From Clostridiaceae bacterium (lineage in GTDB: Bacteria; Bacillota; Clostridia; Acetivibrionales; DUMB01), in assembly GCA_012840085.1 (NCBI GenBank), contig DUMB01000040.1, positions 124,001-188,000 of the forward strand: DNA of 64,000 bases. The letters run 5' to 3'. The position numbers were made by a program, and so were the translations under genes. A model generated the notes under the pieces. That model saw only the letters and a list, made by a program, of their open reading frames with translations. It was not told the origin of the DNA and made no database searches. Positions 52,416 through 60,996 of the stretch are shown piece after piece (position 1 is the stretch's first letter; each line of letters starts with the position of its first letter).

Positions 52416-52479
52416 AATTAGAAGCTGGTTTGAAATTTAATTTTCAGCGCCCTATAAAAAGATCCATAACAGGTTCATA

Positions 52480-53397
52480 CTATGCTGTGGTTATTTGCAG
52501 CTTATTTCTTTTAAAATGCTTGGGAGAGACACCGGTATACTTCTTAAATATTTTGCTAAAATAGTATGGGTCTTCAATACCTACCAGGTATCCAATTTCA
52601 GAAAAGTTCATGTCAGTGTTTTCAATAAATTCAATCGCTTTCTTAATCCTTACCATGTTAAGATAATCGCGGATTGTATGACCTGTTAGTTTTCTAAAAA
52701 CTCTGTTTAAATAAGCATAATTCGATTCAAATCTCTGCTGTATGTCGTTACTGTCTATCTTTTTATGATACTCATTATTCAGGTAATCAAGCAAATCTTG
52801 GCATTTCATGAAAGATTTCGGATAAGCAGATACTGACTTTCTAAAGTTTAAATCGGCAAATTCGCTTGATATTCTTATAATCAATTCGGAAAGCTTACAT
52901 GATGTAAGGCAATTATAATATTCATTTTTTCTTGAATATTCATCTGCTGTTTCTTTAAGCATATAAAGAAGATATGTCAATAACTTATTGTTGGATACAC
53001 TATAATGCTTAGGCAAATAACATCTTGTGTTATGAGTCTTGCCGTCTTGCATAAAGCTTTGTGCTAGTGATGAATCTTTACTTTTATTCAATTCCAGTAT
53101 AAGTTCGTTTAATGGTTTATCAATTGTAGTTATATCTGAATGTTTGAAATGAAAATAATAATAGTCGCAACAAGCAGCTTTGAAACCGGAATGTTTAAAT
53201 CCAGGCTGAAGTATAAAAGAATCTCCTTTTTTTAAGACATACCGTTTACCGGCTTCTTCTATATATAATTCGCCGCTTTTTATAAAATAAAGCATATACT
53301 CATCTGTAAGCCTTGGAAAGTGTATCCACGGTTCTTTATAAGATACAAAACCAAAGTGTGTTGTTAATGGCATAATGCTTGAATTATAAAGAAGCAT
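52480..53397 (-). CDS. AraC family transcriptional regulator
   Basis: 305 residues. The N-terminal cupin-like ligand domain (about 20-100, with YFIKSGELYIEEAGKRYVLK and GDSFILQPGFKHSG) is followed by a linker and two helix-turn-helix motifs at about 205-300, ending in GYLVGIEDPYYFSKIFKKYT and GVSPKHFKR. Such regulators usually bind a sugar and activate carbohydrate genes. The start at 53397 has AAGGAGATGA upstream. A partial decayed copy of its 5' end lies next to it at 53593-53720, and a truncated GH13 gene is divergent from it. Confidence 0.92.
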   Translation of the reverse strand: MLLYNSSIMPLTTHFGFVSYKEPWIHFPRLTDEYMLYFIKSGELYIEEAGKRYVLKKGDSFILQPGFKHSGFKAACCDYYYFHFKHSDITTIDKPLNELILELNKSKDSSLAQSFMQDGKTHNTRCYLPKHYSVSNNKLLTYLLYMLKETADEYSRKNEYYNCLTSCKLSELIIRISSEFADLNFRKSVSAYPKSFMKCQDLLDYLNNEYHKKIDSNDIQQRFESNYAYLNRVFRKLTGHTIRDYLNMVRIKKAIEFIENTDMNFSEIGYLVGIEDPYYFSKIFKKYTGVSPKHFKRNKLQITTA

Positions 53398-53441
53398 TTA
53401 TTTTAGTCATCTCCTTATGGATTAAAATGAAATTTTACATC

Positions 53442-53517
53442 ATTATACCACACTACTAAATATATACAAAAGTACTACCCATTTAGGCAGTACTTTTATT
53501 AGCTACACATCTGTGTA
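53442..53517 (-). promoter_or_regulatory. araC-type gene promoter with adjacent palindromes
   Basis: On the minus strand an extended -10, TGGTATAAT, is at 53450-53442. Upstream of it are two inverted repeats: AAAAGTACT (53468-53476) with AGTACTTTT (53489-53497), and CTACACA-TC-TGTGTAG (53502-53517). The first overlaps the -35 area. A plus-strand TATAAT at 53542-53547 with a poor -35 could be an activator-dependent divergent promoter. They are candidate binding sites of the neighbouring AraC regulator. Confidence 0.55.
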
Positions 53518-53559
53518 GTGGAAGTATTATCCAGAGGTTTGTATAATTTTAGTATAAAG

Positions 53560-53870
53560 ATTGCATGAAATAAAACAAATATTTATTTTAAAGCCTTGAA
53601 AAGTGTATTTACAGTTTTTTACAAGATACGTAATAAGATACATAACAAAAGTTGTTTGCTAATGGCATAACAGTGATTTATATAGAAAAATTTATATCTG
53701 GTCATTTTCTTATAGGTAGGTATACGATATCATTATATAATATTTCTAAATATCTGATAATACAACGTATTTAAAAGTACTGCCTGTTTGAGTAGCGTTT
53801 CTATAAGCTACACATTTATGCAGTGGAACTGCTAACCAAGGGCTTGTATAATTTTTTATAGATAAAAAAG
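53560..53870 (-). pseudogene. Decayed tandem copy of the araC-type gene 5' end and its control region
   Basis: From about 53593 (GCCTTGAAAAGTGTATTTAC) to 53852 (TTGTATAATTTT) the sequence follows 53310-53547 with many substitutions and small indels. Recognisable pairs include TAATGGCATAA, the CTTA/TAGG leader, AAAAGTACT, AGCTACACAT and TTGTATAATTTT. The start codon and one arm of each palindrome are lost. It is a remnant of a duplicated regulator gene or promoter block, not a functional gene. It fills most of the 535-base gap 53398-53932. Confidence 0.75.
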
Positions 53871-53879
53871 AAACATAAA

Positions 53880-53893
53880 GTTAAACGTTAAAC
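53880..53893 (+). promoter_or_regulatory. LacI-type operator candidate before the GH13 remnant
   Basis: GTTAAACGTTAAAC matches 13 of 14 positions of the ideal palindrome GTTAAACGTTTAAC. Similar sites precede the lacI-type gene at 57829 and 58041. Confidence 0.5.
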
Positions 53894-53932
53894 CGACATC
53901 CCACAAAATAAAAAAAGAAGCACCCCAATAAA

Positions 53933-54979
53933 TTGATAACTCCTGCAACCTTAGATGGATATGTTTTTGATGAAGACATGTATTCAAATCAACCTGGAAT
54001 ACATGAATTACTAAGGGAAATGAATGAAAAGGTGCTTAGTAAATACGACATAGTATGTATTGGTGAAACCTTGAACGTAAATCCTGAGACTGCCAGGCTA
54101 TATTCTGATGAAGTTAGGAAAGAAATAGATATGGTGTGCAATTCTGAGCTGATGTTTATAGATGCCGGTCCAAAATGGAAATGGGACGTCATACCATGGA
54201 AGCTAACCGACTTTAAAAGAATTATTGAAAAATGGCAGGTTGGACTTTTCGGTAAAGGCTGGAGTTGCCTTTACTTTTCAAACCATGACCAGCCGAGAAT
54301 GGTATCCCGGTTTGGAAATGACACAATATACCGAAAGGAATCAGCGAAGCTGCTGGCTACATTGCTTCTTACCATTCATGGAACACCTTTTATATACCAG
54401 GGTGAAGAAATTGGAATGACAAATGTAAGATTTTCGTCAATCGAAGACTATAGGGATGTGGAAACTCTCAACTTTTTCAAAGAAGCTGTAAATAGTGGCT
54501 GGCCGGTTGAAAAGGTAATGGAGGCAATCTACTGCAAAGGGAGAGATAATGTCCGTACGCCGATGCAATTGAATGATGAAAAAAATGCAGGCTTCACAAA
54601 AGGTGAACCTTGGATTAAGGTCAATCCTAACTATAAAGAAATCAATGTGGCTCAATCATCGACAGACCCTGATTCAGTCCTCAACTACTATAAAAAGCTC
54701 ATACAGATCAGGAAAAACCTACCTGTGCTTATATATGGCGAATTTAATCTGATTCTTGAAGATGATGAACAAATATTCGCATATACCAGAAAACTAGGTA
54801 ATGACAAGGTTCTGGTGATATTGAATTTTTCAAATGAGTATGCATGGTTTAACAGTCCTGAGAGTGTTGATCAAAATAATATAGAACTTCTGATTTCAAA
54901 TTATGAAACAGAAAGAACAGAGCAATTAAACTGCTTAAAACTAAGGCCTTATGAAGCAAGGGTCTATAAATATGATTGA
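53933..54979 (+). pseudogene. 5'-truncated GH13 oligo-alpha-glucosidase
   Basis: 348 residues remain of a family that normally has about 550. The visible part starts just after the barrel strand that carries the catalytic Asp (GFRxD), so the first half of the (beta/alpha)8 barrel and the nucleophile are missing. The acid/base E45 (CIGETLN) and the N117-H118-D119 site (YFSNHDQPRM) are kept, as is the C-terminal beta domain (VLVILNFSNEYAWF). The only in-frame start is a TTG at 53933 with no ribosome site. The reading frame is otherwise intact, so the loss is recent or the fragment is under some constraint. It lies next to the decayed regulator copy. Confidence 0.85.
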
Positions 54980-55119
54980 ATCAACCGTCATTATATGCAA
55001 TGTATTGAGCCGAAAAATCATTATTTTACAAAAAAAGTACAAAATTCACATTCACTGTTAACATGACGTAACTTATAATGCTGATAGAGTTTAACAATGA
55101 AGTGAAGGGATATGTAATT

Positions 55120-55911
55120 ATGAGTGCGTATTTTTATTTAGCCAAAATGAAGTTGCTGGTTTTTCTTTCATATAGATTTGAAGTATTCACTTCGCTTGGA
55201 ACAAATCTCATAGTAGTTTTGGCGAATATATACCTATGGAAAGCCGCATACAAGGGCATCGACAGTGTAGCCGGCGTCAAAGAAACTCAAATGTTAACAT
55301 ACACAATAATGTCAACTTTGCTAGCGTCATTTTTTAGTGTGAATATTGAACACGCGCTGCAAGAACGCATAACACACGGAGATATTGCAATTGACTTTTT
55401 CAGACCAATTAGTATTTTACTGAAGTATCTGGCTGAAGATATCGGTATTGCTATTAGCTCGATATTAAGCAAGCTGATGCCGTTGCTTGTAATTATGACA
55501 GTGTTTGTACAGCCTCCTGTTCCTGACAGCCCTATGGCTTTTGTGTTGTTCCTGCTTAGTGCGGTATTTAGTTTTTTGATATTATGGCTTATAAGTGCGC
55601 TAATCTCATTGTTGTGTTTTTGGGTTTTACAGTTGGGCGAAATGAAAACAGTTAAAGACGGAATTGTACTTTTGCTTTCAGGCAAGATAATACCCTTATG
55701 GCTATTCCCGAAAAAGATTCAAAGAATGATAGAAATTTTACCTTTCCAGTATGTATACCAGACACCTTTAAGTATATATATAGGAAAAGTTCAGCCTGAA
55801 CAGGCTATAGTTCCAATGCTGATACAGTTTGCATGGATACTCCTTTTCACTTCCCTGCTGTGCTTTGGGTGGAGCAGGGCAAGGAAAAGAGTTTTAGTTC
55901 AAGGAGGCTAG
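55120..55911 (+). CDS. ABC-2 type permease, first subunit (COG4587-like)
   Basis: 263 residues with six membrane helices. It belongs to the paired-permease ABC-2 group that comes with a COG4586 ATPase: LAKMKLLVFLSYRFEVFTSL at the start and ILPFQYVYQTPLSIYIGKV near residue 207 are typical. The substrate is not known; members export hydrophobic compounds or drugs. I use ATG 55120 with AAGGGA at 55105-55110; ATG 55078 has no ribosome site. It ends 3 bases before the second permease. Confidence 0.88.
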   Translation: MSAYFYLAKMKLLVFLSYRFEVFTSLGTNLIVVLANIYLWKAAYKGIDSVAGVKETQMLTYTIMSTLLASFFSVNIEHALQERITHGDIAIDFFRPISILLKYLAEDIGIAISSILSKLMPLLVIMTVFVQPPVPDSPMAFVLFLLSAVFSFLILWLISALISLLCFWVLQLGEMKTVKDGIVLLLSGKIIPLWLFPKKIQRMIEILPFQYVYQTPLSIYIGKVQPEQAIVPMLIQFAWILLFTSLLCFGWSRARKRVLVQGG

Positions 55912-55914
55912 CAG

Positions 55915-56730
55915 ATGTTAGAGAATGTTAAGTATTATATTTCGGTTGCTTTATATTACTTCAAGCTTTCTTTACAAAAACAGTTCGAATATCCTGCAAT
56001 GATAATCAGTTGTGTCTTTATGATCCCAATGATGTATGGCACCGGAATTCTTCTTTTGTATTTCATGGTTCACAATTTTCAACCTCTGGGAGGATGGTCA
56101 TTTCCGCAGTTGGCCTTCTTGTTCGGAATAGGTTACCTGAGCCATGGGCTGATGATGGTATTTTCTGTACAAAACTGGTGGATAGAAAGCTATGTTTTAC
56201 GCGGAGAGTTTGACCGCATGCTTTTAAGACCTTTAAGTGTTTTTTTTCAATTCACGGTTACCTACATCAATTTTATAGGCTTGGTTGACGTACTGGTAGG
56301 ATTAACAATTTTCCTTTACAGCTGCAAGTTGATTAATTTTGTATGGTCTCTGCATAATATAATAACGATTGCTTTTGTAATAATCGGAGGAGTACTGATA
56401 AGGTCGTCAATTTTTACGATATTTTGTTCCGTCGCATTTTGGACAAAAAGAAGTGAATCGCTGTTTTTACTGCTTAATGATATGTTGGAGCGAACTACAC
56501 AGTATCCAATGACTATTTATCCTTACTTTGTACAGTTTATGTTGACATTCATAGTTCCTATAGCATTTATAAGCTTTTACCCTGCATGTGAAATTCTCGG
56601 TAAAGACGGCAGGATTGTATTTCCGCTCGAAATGTCTGTGTATACACCAATAATAGGTATAGTAATGTTCATACTTGCTAATATGTTTTTTAATCTTGGA
56701 CTAAAAAAATATGAAAGCGCAGGTTCATGA
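55915..56730 (+). CDS. ABC-2 type permease, second subunit (COG3694-like)
   Basis: 271 residues with six membrane helices. It is the partner of the preceding permease: MILLYFMV-type TM2 region, then WIESYVLRGEFDRMLLRPLS near residue 84, the coupling region shared by this group, and a conserved C-terminal LANMFFNLGLKKYESAGS. AAGGAGGC in the end of the previous gene is its ribosome site. The ATPase gene starts 9 bases later. Confidence 0.88.
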   Translation: MLENVKYYISVALYYFKLSLQKQFEYPAMIISCVFMIPMMYGTGILLLYFMVHNFQPLGGWSFPQLAFLFGIGYLSHGLMMVFSVQNWWIESYVLRGEFDRMLLRPLSVFFQFTVTYINFIGLVDVLVGLTIFLYSCKLINFVWSLHNIITIAFVIIGGVLIRSSIFTIFCSVAFWTKRSESLFLLLNDMLERTTQYPMTIYPYFVQFMLTFIVPIAFISFYPACEILGKDGRIVFPLEMSVYTPIIGIVMFILANMFFNLGLKKYESAGS

Positions 56731-56739
56731 GGTGATTTA

Positions 56740-57726
56740 ATGGCATTCTTAGAAGTAGAAAATCTAGTGAAAGAATTTACTGTAACAAAAAAGAAGGAAG
56801 GTTTAAAGGGAGCTGTTTCAAGCCTGTTCCATCCAGAAAAGTACAAAGTAAGGGCAGTGGATAATATTAGTTTTAATATTGAGCAGGGTGAGATAGTAGG
56901 TTTTATCGGTCCAAATGGCGCTGGCAAAAGCACTGCAGTTAAAATGATGACCGGGATACTTCATCCTACAATGGGGTCCGTCAAAATTAACGGCATTTCG
57001 CCTCACAAAAACCGTAAAGCAGTTGTAGGCAAGCTTGGTGTTGTTTTTGGGCAAAGGACACAATTATATTGGGACTTAAGGCTTGGAGAGACCTTTGAAC
57101 TGCTGAAGAGAATCTATAAAATTGATGATAAAATGTATAAAGATAATATAAAGATGCTGGATGAAGTTTTAAATATAACCGAAATAATTGATACTCCTGT
57201 AAGACAGCTTTCCCTGGGGCAGAGAATGCGCGGTGACCTTGCAGCTGCAATGCTTCACTCACCCACAATGCTTTTTCTTGATGAGCCTACCATAGGGCTT
57301 GATATTGAAGCAAAGCACTCAATAAGGAACTTTATTAAACAGATAAATGAAAGATGCGGCACTACAGTAATCCTCACAACTCACGATCTTGGAGATGTGG
57401 AGGAACTATGCAAGAGACTTATTGTAATAAACCACGGAAAAATTGTAGAGGACGGTCCTTTGAATTCTATTATCGAAAGAATGGCACCTTACAGGTACCT
57501 TGTTGTTGAACTTGCATCCCCACATCACAACCTGTTCCATCCTGCTGCTGAAGTGGTAAAGACGGAGACTCTCCGTGTATGGTTCAAGTTTGATAAGTCG
57601 CGTATTGCTGCGACAGAACTCATTTCAGATCTTTCCAAAACATATCCCATAAGAGATGTAAGTGTTAAAGAACCGGACATTGAGGACATGATAATGGAAA
57701 TATATAAAAAACCTGTTATTTTTTAA
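56740..57726 (+). CDS. ABC transporter ATP-binding protein (COG4586-like)
   Basis: 328 residues. Walker A GPNGAGKST near residue 58, a characteristic FGQRTQLYWDLRLGETFELL Q-loop region, signature LSLGQRMRGD, Walker B MLFLDEPTIGLD and switch His in TTHDLGDVEEL are present. The N-terminal insertion KKKEGLKGAVSSLFHPEKY separates beta strands 1 and 2 and is typical of this exporter subgroup. It energises the two permeases encoded immediately upstream. Confidence 0.93.
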   Translation: MAFLEVENLVKEFTVTKKKEGLKGAVSSLFHPEKYKVRAVDNISFNIEQGEIVGFIGPNGAGKSTAVKMMTGILHPTMGSVKINGISPHKNRKAVVGKLGVVFGQRTQLYWDLRLGETFELLKRIYKIDDKMYKDNIKMLDEVLNITEIIDTPVRQLSLGQRMRGDLAAAMLHSPTMLFLDEPTIGLDIEAKHSIRNFIKQINERCGTTVILTTHDLGDVEELCKRLIVINHGKIVEDGPLNSIIERMAPYRYLVVELASPHHNLFHPAAEVVKTETLRVWFKFDKSRIAATELISDLSKTYPIRDVSVKEPDIEDMIMEIYKKPVIF

Positions 57727-57789
57727 ATTAACTTAAATTATTTTTACAAGTTTAGCGATAGTTGTCGTATAATTTTTTTTAAAAAGTGC

Positions 57790-57842
57790 TTGCATATTTA
57801 AATAATATATGTTATTATCAAATTACAAGTTACACGTTTAAC
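57790..57842 (+). promoter_or_regulatory. Promoter plus LacI-type operator of the regulator gene
   Basis: TTGCAT (57790-57795), 17 bases, TATTAT (57813-57818), followed by GTTACACGTTTAAC (57829-57842), a 14-bp site that matches 13 of 14 positions of GTTAAACGTTTAAC and covers the expected start site. Confidence 0.6.
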
Positions 57843-58040
57843 ATATTAATATTTACAAAAATTGTACAACTTATTTATTTACCGTATGGACTTGAATTGT
57901 GTTTATTTCTGCTTTTTGTCGCTGCATTGATTTCATGTAAGAAAATTGCTATTATTCACAATTTTAAGTTGCAAAAATGAATTACTGAATTAAACAATAA
58001 TTACATTTTATTTACAGCTGTAAGAAAAAATGCGCATAAG

Positions 58041-58054
58041 GTTAAACGAATAAC
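58041..58054 (+). promoter_or_regulatory. Second LacI-type operator candidate
   Basis: GTTAAACGAATAAC, 12 of 14 matches to GTTAAACGTTTAAC, 30 bases upstream of the lacI-type gene start and overlapping no -10 box. It may allow looping with the site at 57829. Confidence 0.45.
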
Positions 58055-58083
58055 CAAAGAGATAAAGAGGTGTTATATATGAT

Positions 58084-59112
58084 ATGAAAAGAGTAACGGT
58101 AAAGGATATTGCAAAGGCTATCGGAGTAAGTCCAGCGGTAGTTTCTTATGTGTTAAACGGAAAGGAGTACAAAGTATCTCAAGAAACTGTTTTAAAAGTG
58201 AAGGCTGCAATTAAGGAATTAAATTATATTCCTAATCTAACAGCAAGAAGTCTGGTCAAGAACAAATCTCAATTAGTTGGTGTAATAATTCCTCAAACAG
58301 AAGAAACATCGCAGCTTTTACTTACGAATCCCTTTTATAGCGAGATTATTGGTGGAATTGAATCAAAACTAAGACAATGCGGTTACCATTTGCTCCTGTC
58401 AGGAGTAGATAAAGGCAAAAGTTACCTTGATACATCAGTTCAGAGAAACCTGGACGGAGCAATCATTATGGGTATTTACCAGGAACAGTTTTATGAAGAA
58501 CTGAAGCAGGCACAAATACCAATTGTATTGATTGACAGTTATATAAGTGACAACTATTTTTATAGGGTAGGAATTGATGATGAATACGGAGGTTATCTTG
58601 CCACAAAATATCTTATTGAACATGGTCACAGGGACATTGCATTAGTTACAGGAAGCATAAAGCGGGATGGAGTTAATGAAAAGAGATTTTTAGGTTATAA
58701 AAGAGCTTTAAGTGAAGCAGGTATTTTCTATAACCCGGATTATGTATTTGATGGTTTGGTAAGCTTTGAATATGGTTATAAAGCTGGAATTGCCATTGCC
58801 CAAAATCACAAAAAAGTTACAGGTGTATTTGCGAGTGCGGATTTGATGGCGTTAGGTGTTATCAAAGGACTGACAGAAAGCCGTTTGAAAATTCCGGAAG
58901 ACATATCTGTAATAGGATTTGACAATATCTCTATTCTGCAATTTACACTTCCATTGACAACAGTAGACCAAAATATCACAGCTAAAGGAATAAAAGCTGC
59001 TGAATTACTTATCGATTTAATCGAAGGAAAAGGAGATAACGAGTCTAAAGAAAAAATACTTCCTCTTCGAATAATAGAAAGAGAGACGGTAAAACGGATT
59101 AAAGATAAATAG
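58084..59112 (+). CDS. LacI family transcriptional regulator
   Basis: 342 residues. The N-terminal helix-turn-helix and hinge helix are typical (VTVKDIAKAIGVSPAVVSYV, then LNYIPNLTARSLVKNKSQLV), followed by a periplasmic-binding-protein-like sugar domain (VGVIIPQTEE onward, with GIDDEYGGYLATKYLIEHGH and a C-terminal VIGFDNISILQFTLPLTTVD). It most likely represses or tunes the sugar ABC genes that follow at 59148, and perhaps itself through the nearby operators. AAAGAGGTG at 58065-58073 supports ATG 58084. Confidence 0.94.
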   Translation: MKRVTVKDIAKAIGVSPAVVSYVLNGKEYKVSQETVLKVKAAIKELNYIPNLTARSLVKNKSQLVGVIIPQTEETSQLLLTNPFYSEIIGGIESKLRQCGYHLLLSGVDKGKSYLDTSVQRNLDGAIIMGIYQEQFYEELKQAQIPIVLIDSYISDNYFYRVGIDDEYGGYLATKYLIEHGHRDIALVTGSIKRDGVNEKRFLGYKRALSEAGIFYNPDYVFDGLVSFEYGYKAGIAIAQNHKKVTGVFASADLMALGVIKGLTESRLKIPEDISVIGFDNISILQFTLPLTTVDQNITAKGIKAAELLIDLIEGKGDNESKEKILPLRIIERETVKRIKDK

Positions 59113-59147
59113 CTAAAGGCAGGCTTTAGACATAAAGGAGTGAGGTT

Positions 59148-60035
59148 ATGGTTGGCGAAAGCAGGCTTAGCAAAGGACTGGTAATTTTGACATTTCTTCT
59201 ACCTAGTCTCATTGGTCTTATACTATTCAATATAATTCCGATAATAAGTTCAGCGTTTATGAGTTTTACAGATTGGGATATGCTCACAAATCCCAAATTC
59301 GTTGGGTTTCAAAACTATTATAACGTTTTTTTTAATGAAAATTCTATAAAAAGCATTGTTAATACTCTTAAATATGTAGTTGGGTTTACCCCTTTGGTTA
59401 TTTGCTTTGGTTTAATGCTTGCCATATTGCTGAATATTAAAATTACAGGTTTAGATGTATATAGAGTAATATTTTTCATGCCTGTAGTTATTTCTTGGGT
59501 AGTAGTATCTCTTATATGGATTTGGCTGTATAGTCCAGACAGCGGTATTATTAACTACTTGTTATCCTTGATCGGTATCAATGGCCCTGCCTGGCTCCAA
59601 AATGAACATACTGCCATGCCGGCAGTGATTATAGCTAGTTTATGGAAGGATGTAGGGTTTGCCGCTGTAATTCTTCTGTCAGGATTGCAGAATATACCTG
59701 ATGAGTATTATGAAAGCGCAGAAATCGACGGTGCCAATAGTATAAAAAAGCTGTTCTATATCACTCTGCCATGTCTGACCCCAATACTTTTCTTCTTGAT
59801 AGTTACTTCACTTATCACATCATTTCAGGTTTTTGACCAAGTATTTATAATGACAAAGGGAGGGCCCTTCGGCAGTACGAGGACTATCGTACAGGAAATA
59901 TATGAAAATGCTTTCCAAATGGGCAAGGTCGGATTTGCATGTGCACAGGCTTGGCTGCTGGTTGTAATAATACTTGTTGTCACGCTTGTTCAGAATATTC
60001 TGCAAAAAAGGTGGGTTCATTATGAGTCAAAATAA
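59148..60035 (+). CDS. Sugar ABC transporter permease, MalF/UgpA type
   Basis: 295 residues with six membrane helices. It has the EAA loop YESAEIDGANSIKKLFYITLP near residue 190 that docks with the ATPase. The import complex takes up sugars or oligosaccharides with the lipoprotein encoded at 60990. Its ribosome site is AAAGGAGTGAGG. It overlaps the second permease by 14 bases. No ATPase gene is present in the cluster, so a shared MsmK/MalK-type ATPase elsewhere probably serves it. Confidence 0.93.
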   Translation: MVGESRLSKGLVILTFLLPSLIGLILFNIIPIISSAFMSFTDWDMLTNPKFVGFQNYYNVFFNENSIKSIVNTLKYVVGFTPLVICFGLMLAILLNIKITGLDVYRVIFFMPVVISWVVVSLIWIWLYSPDSGIINYLLSLIGINGPAWLQNEHTAMPAVIIASLWKDVGFAAVILLSGLQNIPDEYYESAEIDGANSIKKLFYITLPCLTPILFFLIVTSLITSFQVFDQVFIMTKGGPFGSTRTIVQEIYENAFQMGKVGFACAQAWLLVVIILVVTLVQNILQKRWVHYESK

Positions 60036-60855
60036 CAATAAAAGAGCCAAGAGGATCCTGTTGCATATTTTACTCATTTTGTTAAGCGTATTATTCATAT
60101 TTCCGTTTTTATGGATGTTCATGGGAGCTTTTAAAAATGATGTAGAAGTAATAAAAATGCCTCCGACGCTATTGCCTTCAAAATTTAGTTTTGATAATTT
60201 CAGAACAATAAGCAAGCTGTTTCCTGTCGGCAGGTTTTTACTTAACAGTGTATTTGTTGCATTTTCATCAACGATTTTACAGCTATTATTTTGTGCAATG
60301 GCGGCATATGTTTTTGCAAAAATAAAGTTTACCGGAAGAGAAGTTTTATTTACCTTATTTCTGATTACCATGATGGTTCCAAGACAACTCACAATGATTA
60401 CACTTTACAGGATATTTGTTAATTTGCACCTGCAAAACTCATACCTGGGTCTGATTTTGCCAAGTACATACAATGCACTGGGAATATTTCTCATGCGACA
60501 GCACATCAGAACTATTCCGGATTCATTTGCAGAAGCTGCAACAGTTGATGGAGCATCCCATTTTAAGATATTTTTTAAATTAATATTACCATTATGTAAA
60601 CCAGCACTCGCAACAGTGGGTATACTGGGGTTTATGGAATCATGGAACAGTTTCCTTTGGCCATTAATTATCACAAGCAGTACAGAGTTAGCGACATTAC
60701 CACTTGGACTTTCTAAACTGCAAGGGAGATGGACAACTGCATGGAATCTCCTTATGGCAGGCAATGTAATCAGTACTATACCAATACTTATGGTATACCT
60801 GTTTGCTCAAAAGTACTTTATAAAAAGTCTTGCACACAGCGGCATAAAAGGCTAA
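60022..60855 (+). CDS. Sugar ABC transporter permease, MalG/UgpE type
   Basis: 277 residues with six membrane helices, beginning with a Lys/Arg-rich cytoplasmic tail. The EAA motif ATVDGASHFKIFFKLILPLC is near residue 170. The start ATG 60022 follows AAAGGTGGG inside the first permease gene; an earlier in-frame ATG at 59974 is unsupported. It ends 90 bases before a small leader ORF. Confidence 0.93.
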   Translation: MSQNNNKRAKRILLHILLILLSVLFIFPFLWMFMGAFKNDVEVIKMPPTLLPSKFSFDNFRTISKLFPVGRFLLNSVFVAFSSTILQLLFCAMAAYVFAKIKFTGREVLFTLFLITMMVPRQLTMITLYRIFVNLHLQNSYLGLILPSTYNALGIFLMRQHIRTIPDSFAEAATVDGASHFKIFFKLILPLCKPALATVGILGFMESWNSFLWPLIITSSTELATLPLGLSKLQGRWTTAWNLLMAGNVISTIPILMVYLFAQKYFIKSLAHSGIKG

Positions 60856-60898
60856 ACAGGATTTACTCTATGCAAAGGAGGTGACATTAAGACAACGC

Positions 60899-60996
60899 AA
60901 ACTGGCTATTTGCAGTTACAAATTAATAAAGGAGTAATTTTTACTATGAAAAAGAAAATTTATGTATCAAAAAGAGGAGGGCTTTTATTATGGTAA
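60899..60996 (+). promoter_or_regulatory. Stem-loop and 16-residue leader ORF before the binding-protein gene
   Basis: AACTG (60899-60903) pairs with CAGTT (60913-60917). Then AAAGGAG (60929-60935) precedes ATG 60946, which opens MKKKIYVSKRGGLLLW and stops at TAA 60994-60996. The stop lies past the start ATG (60990) of the binding-protein gene, so the two are arranged for translational coupling. Confidence 0.5.

Larger units (their letters stand above)
57727..58083 (+). other. 357-base gap: promoter and operators of the lacI-type gene
   Basis: It contains a promoter at 57790-57818 and operator-like sites at 57829-57842 and 58041-58054. A short frame at 57786-57980 overlaps the promoter and lacks a ribosome site, so I do not call it a gene. 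The leader is about 255 bases and AT-rich. Confidence 0.6.

Noticed and set aside
57786-57980. 64-codon hydrophobic ORF before the lacI-type gene
   Set aside because: It overlaps the promoter and operator, starts with GTG without a ribosome site and has random AT-rich composition.
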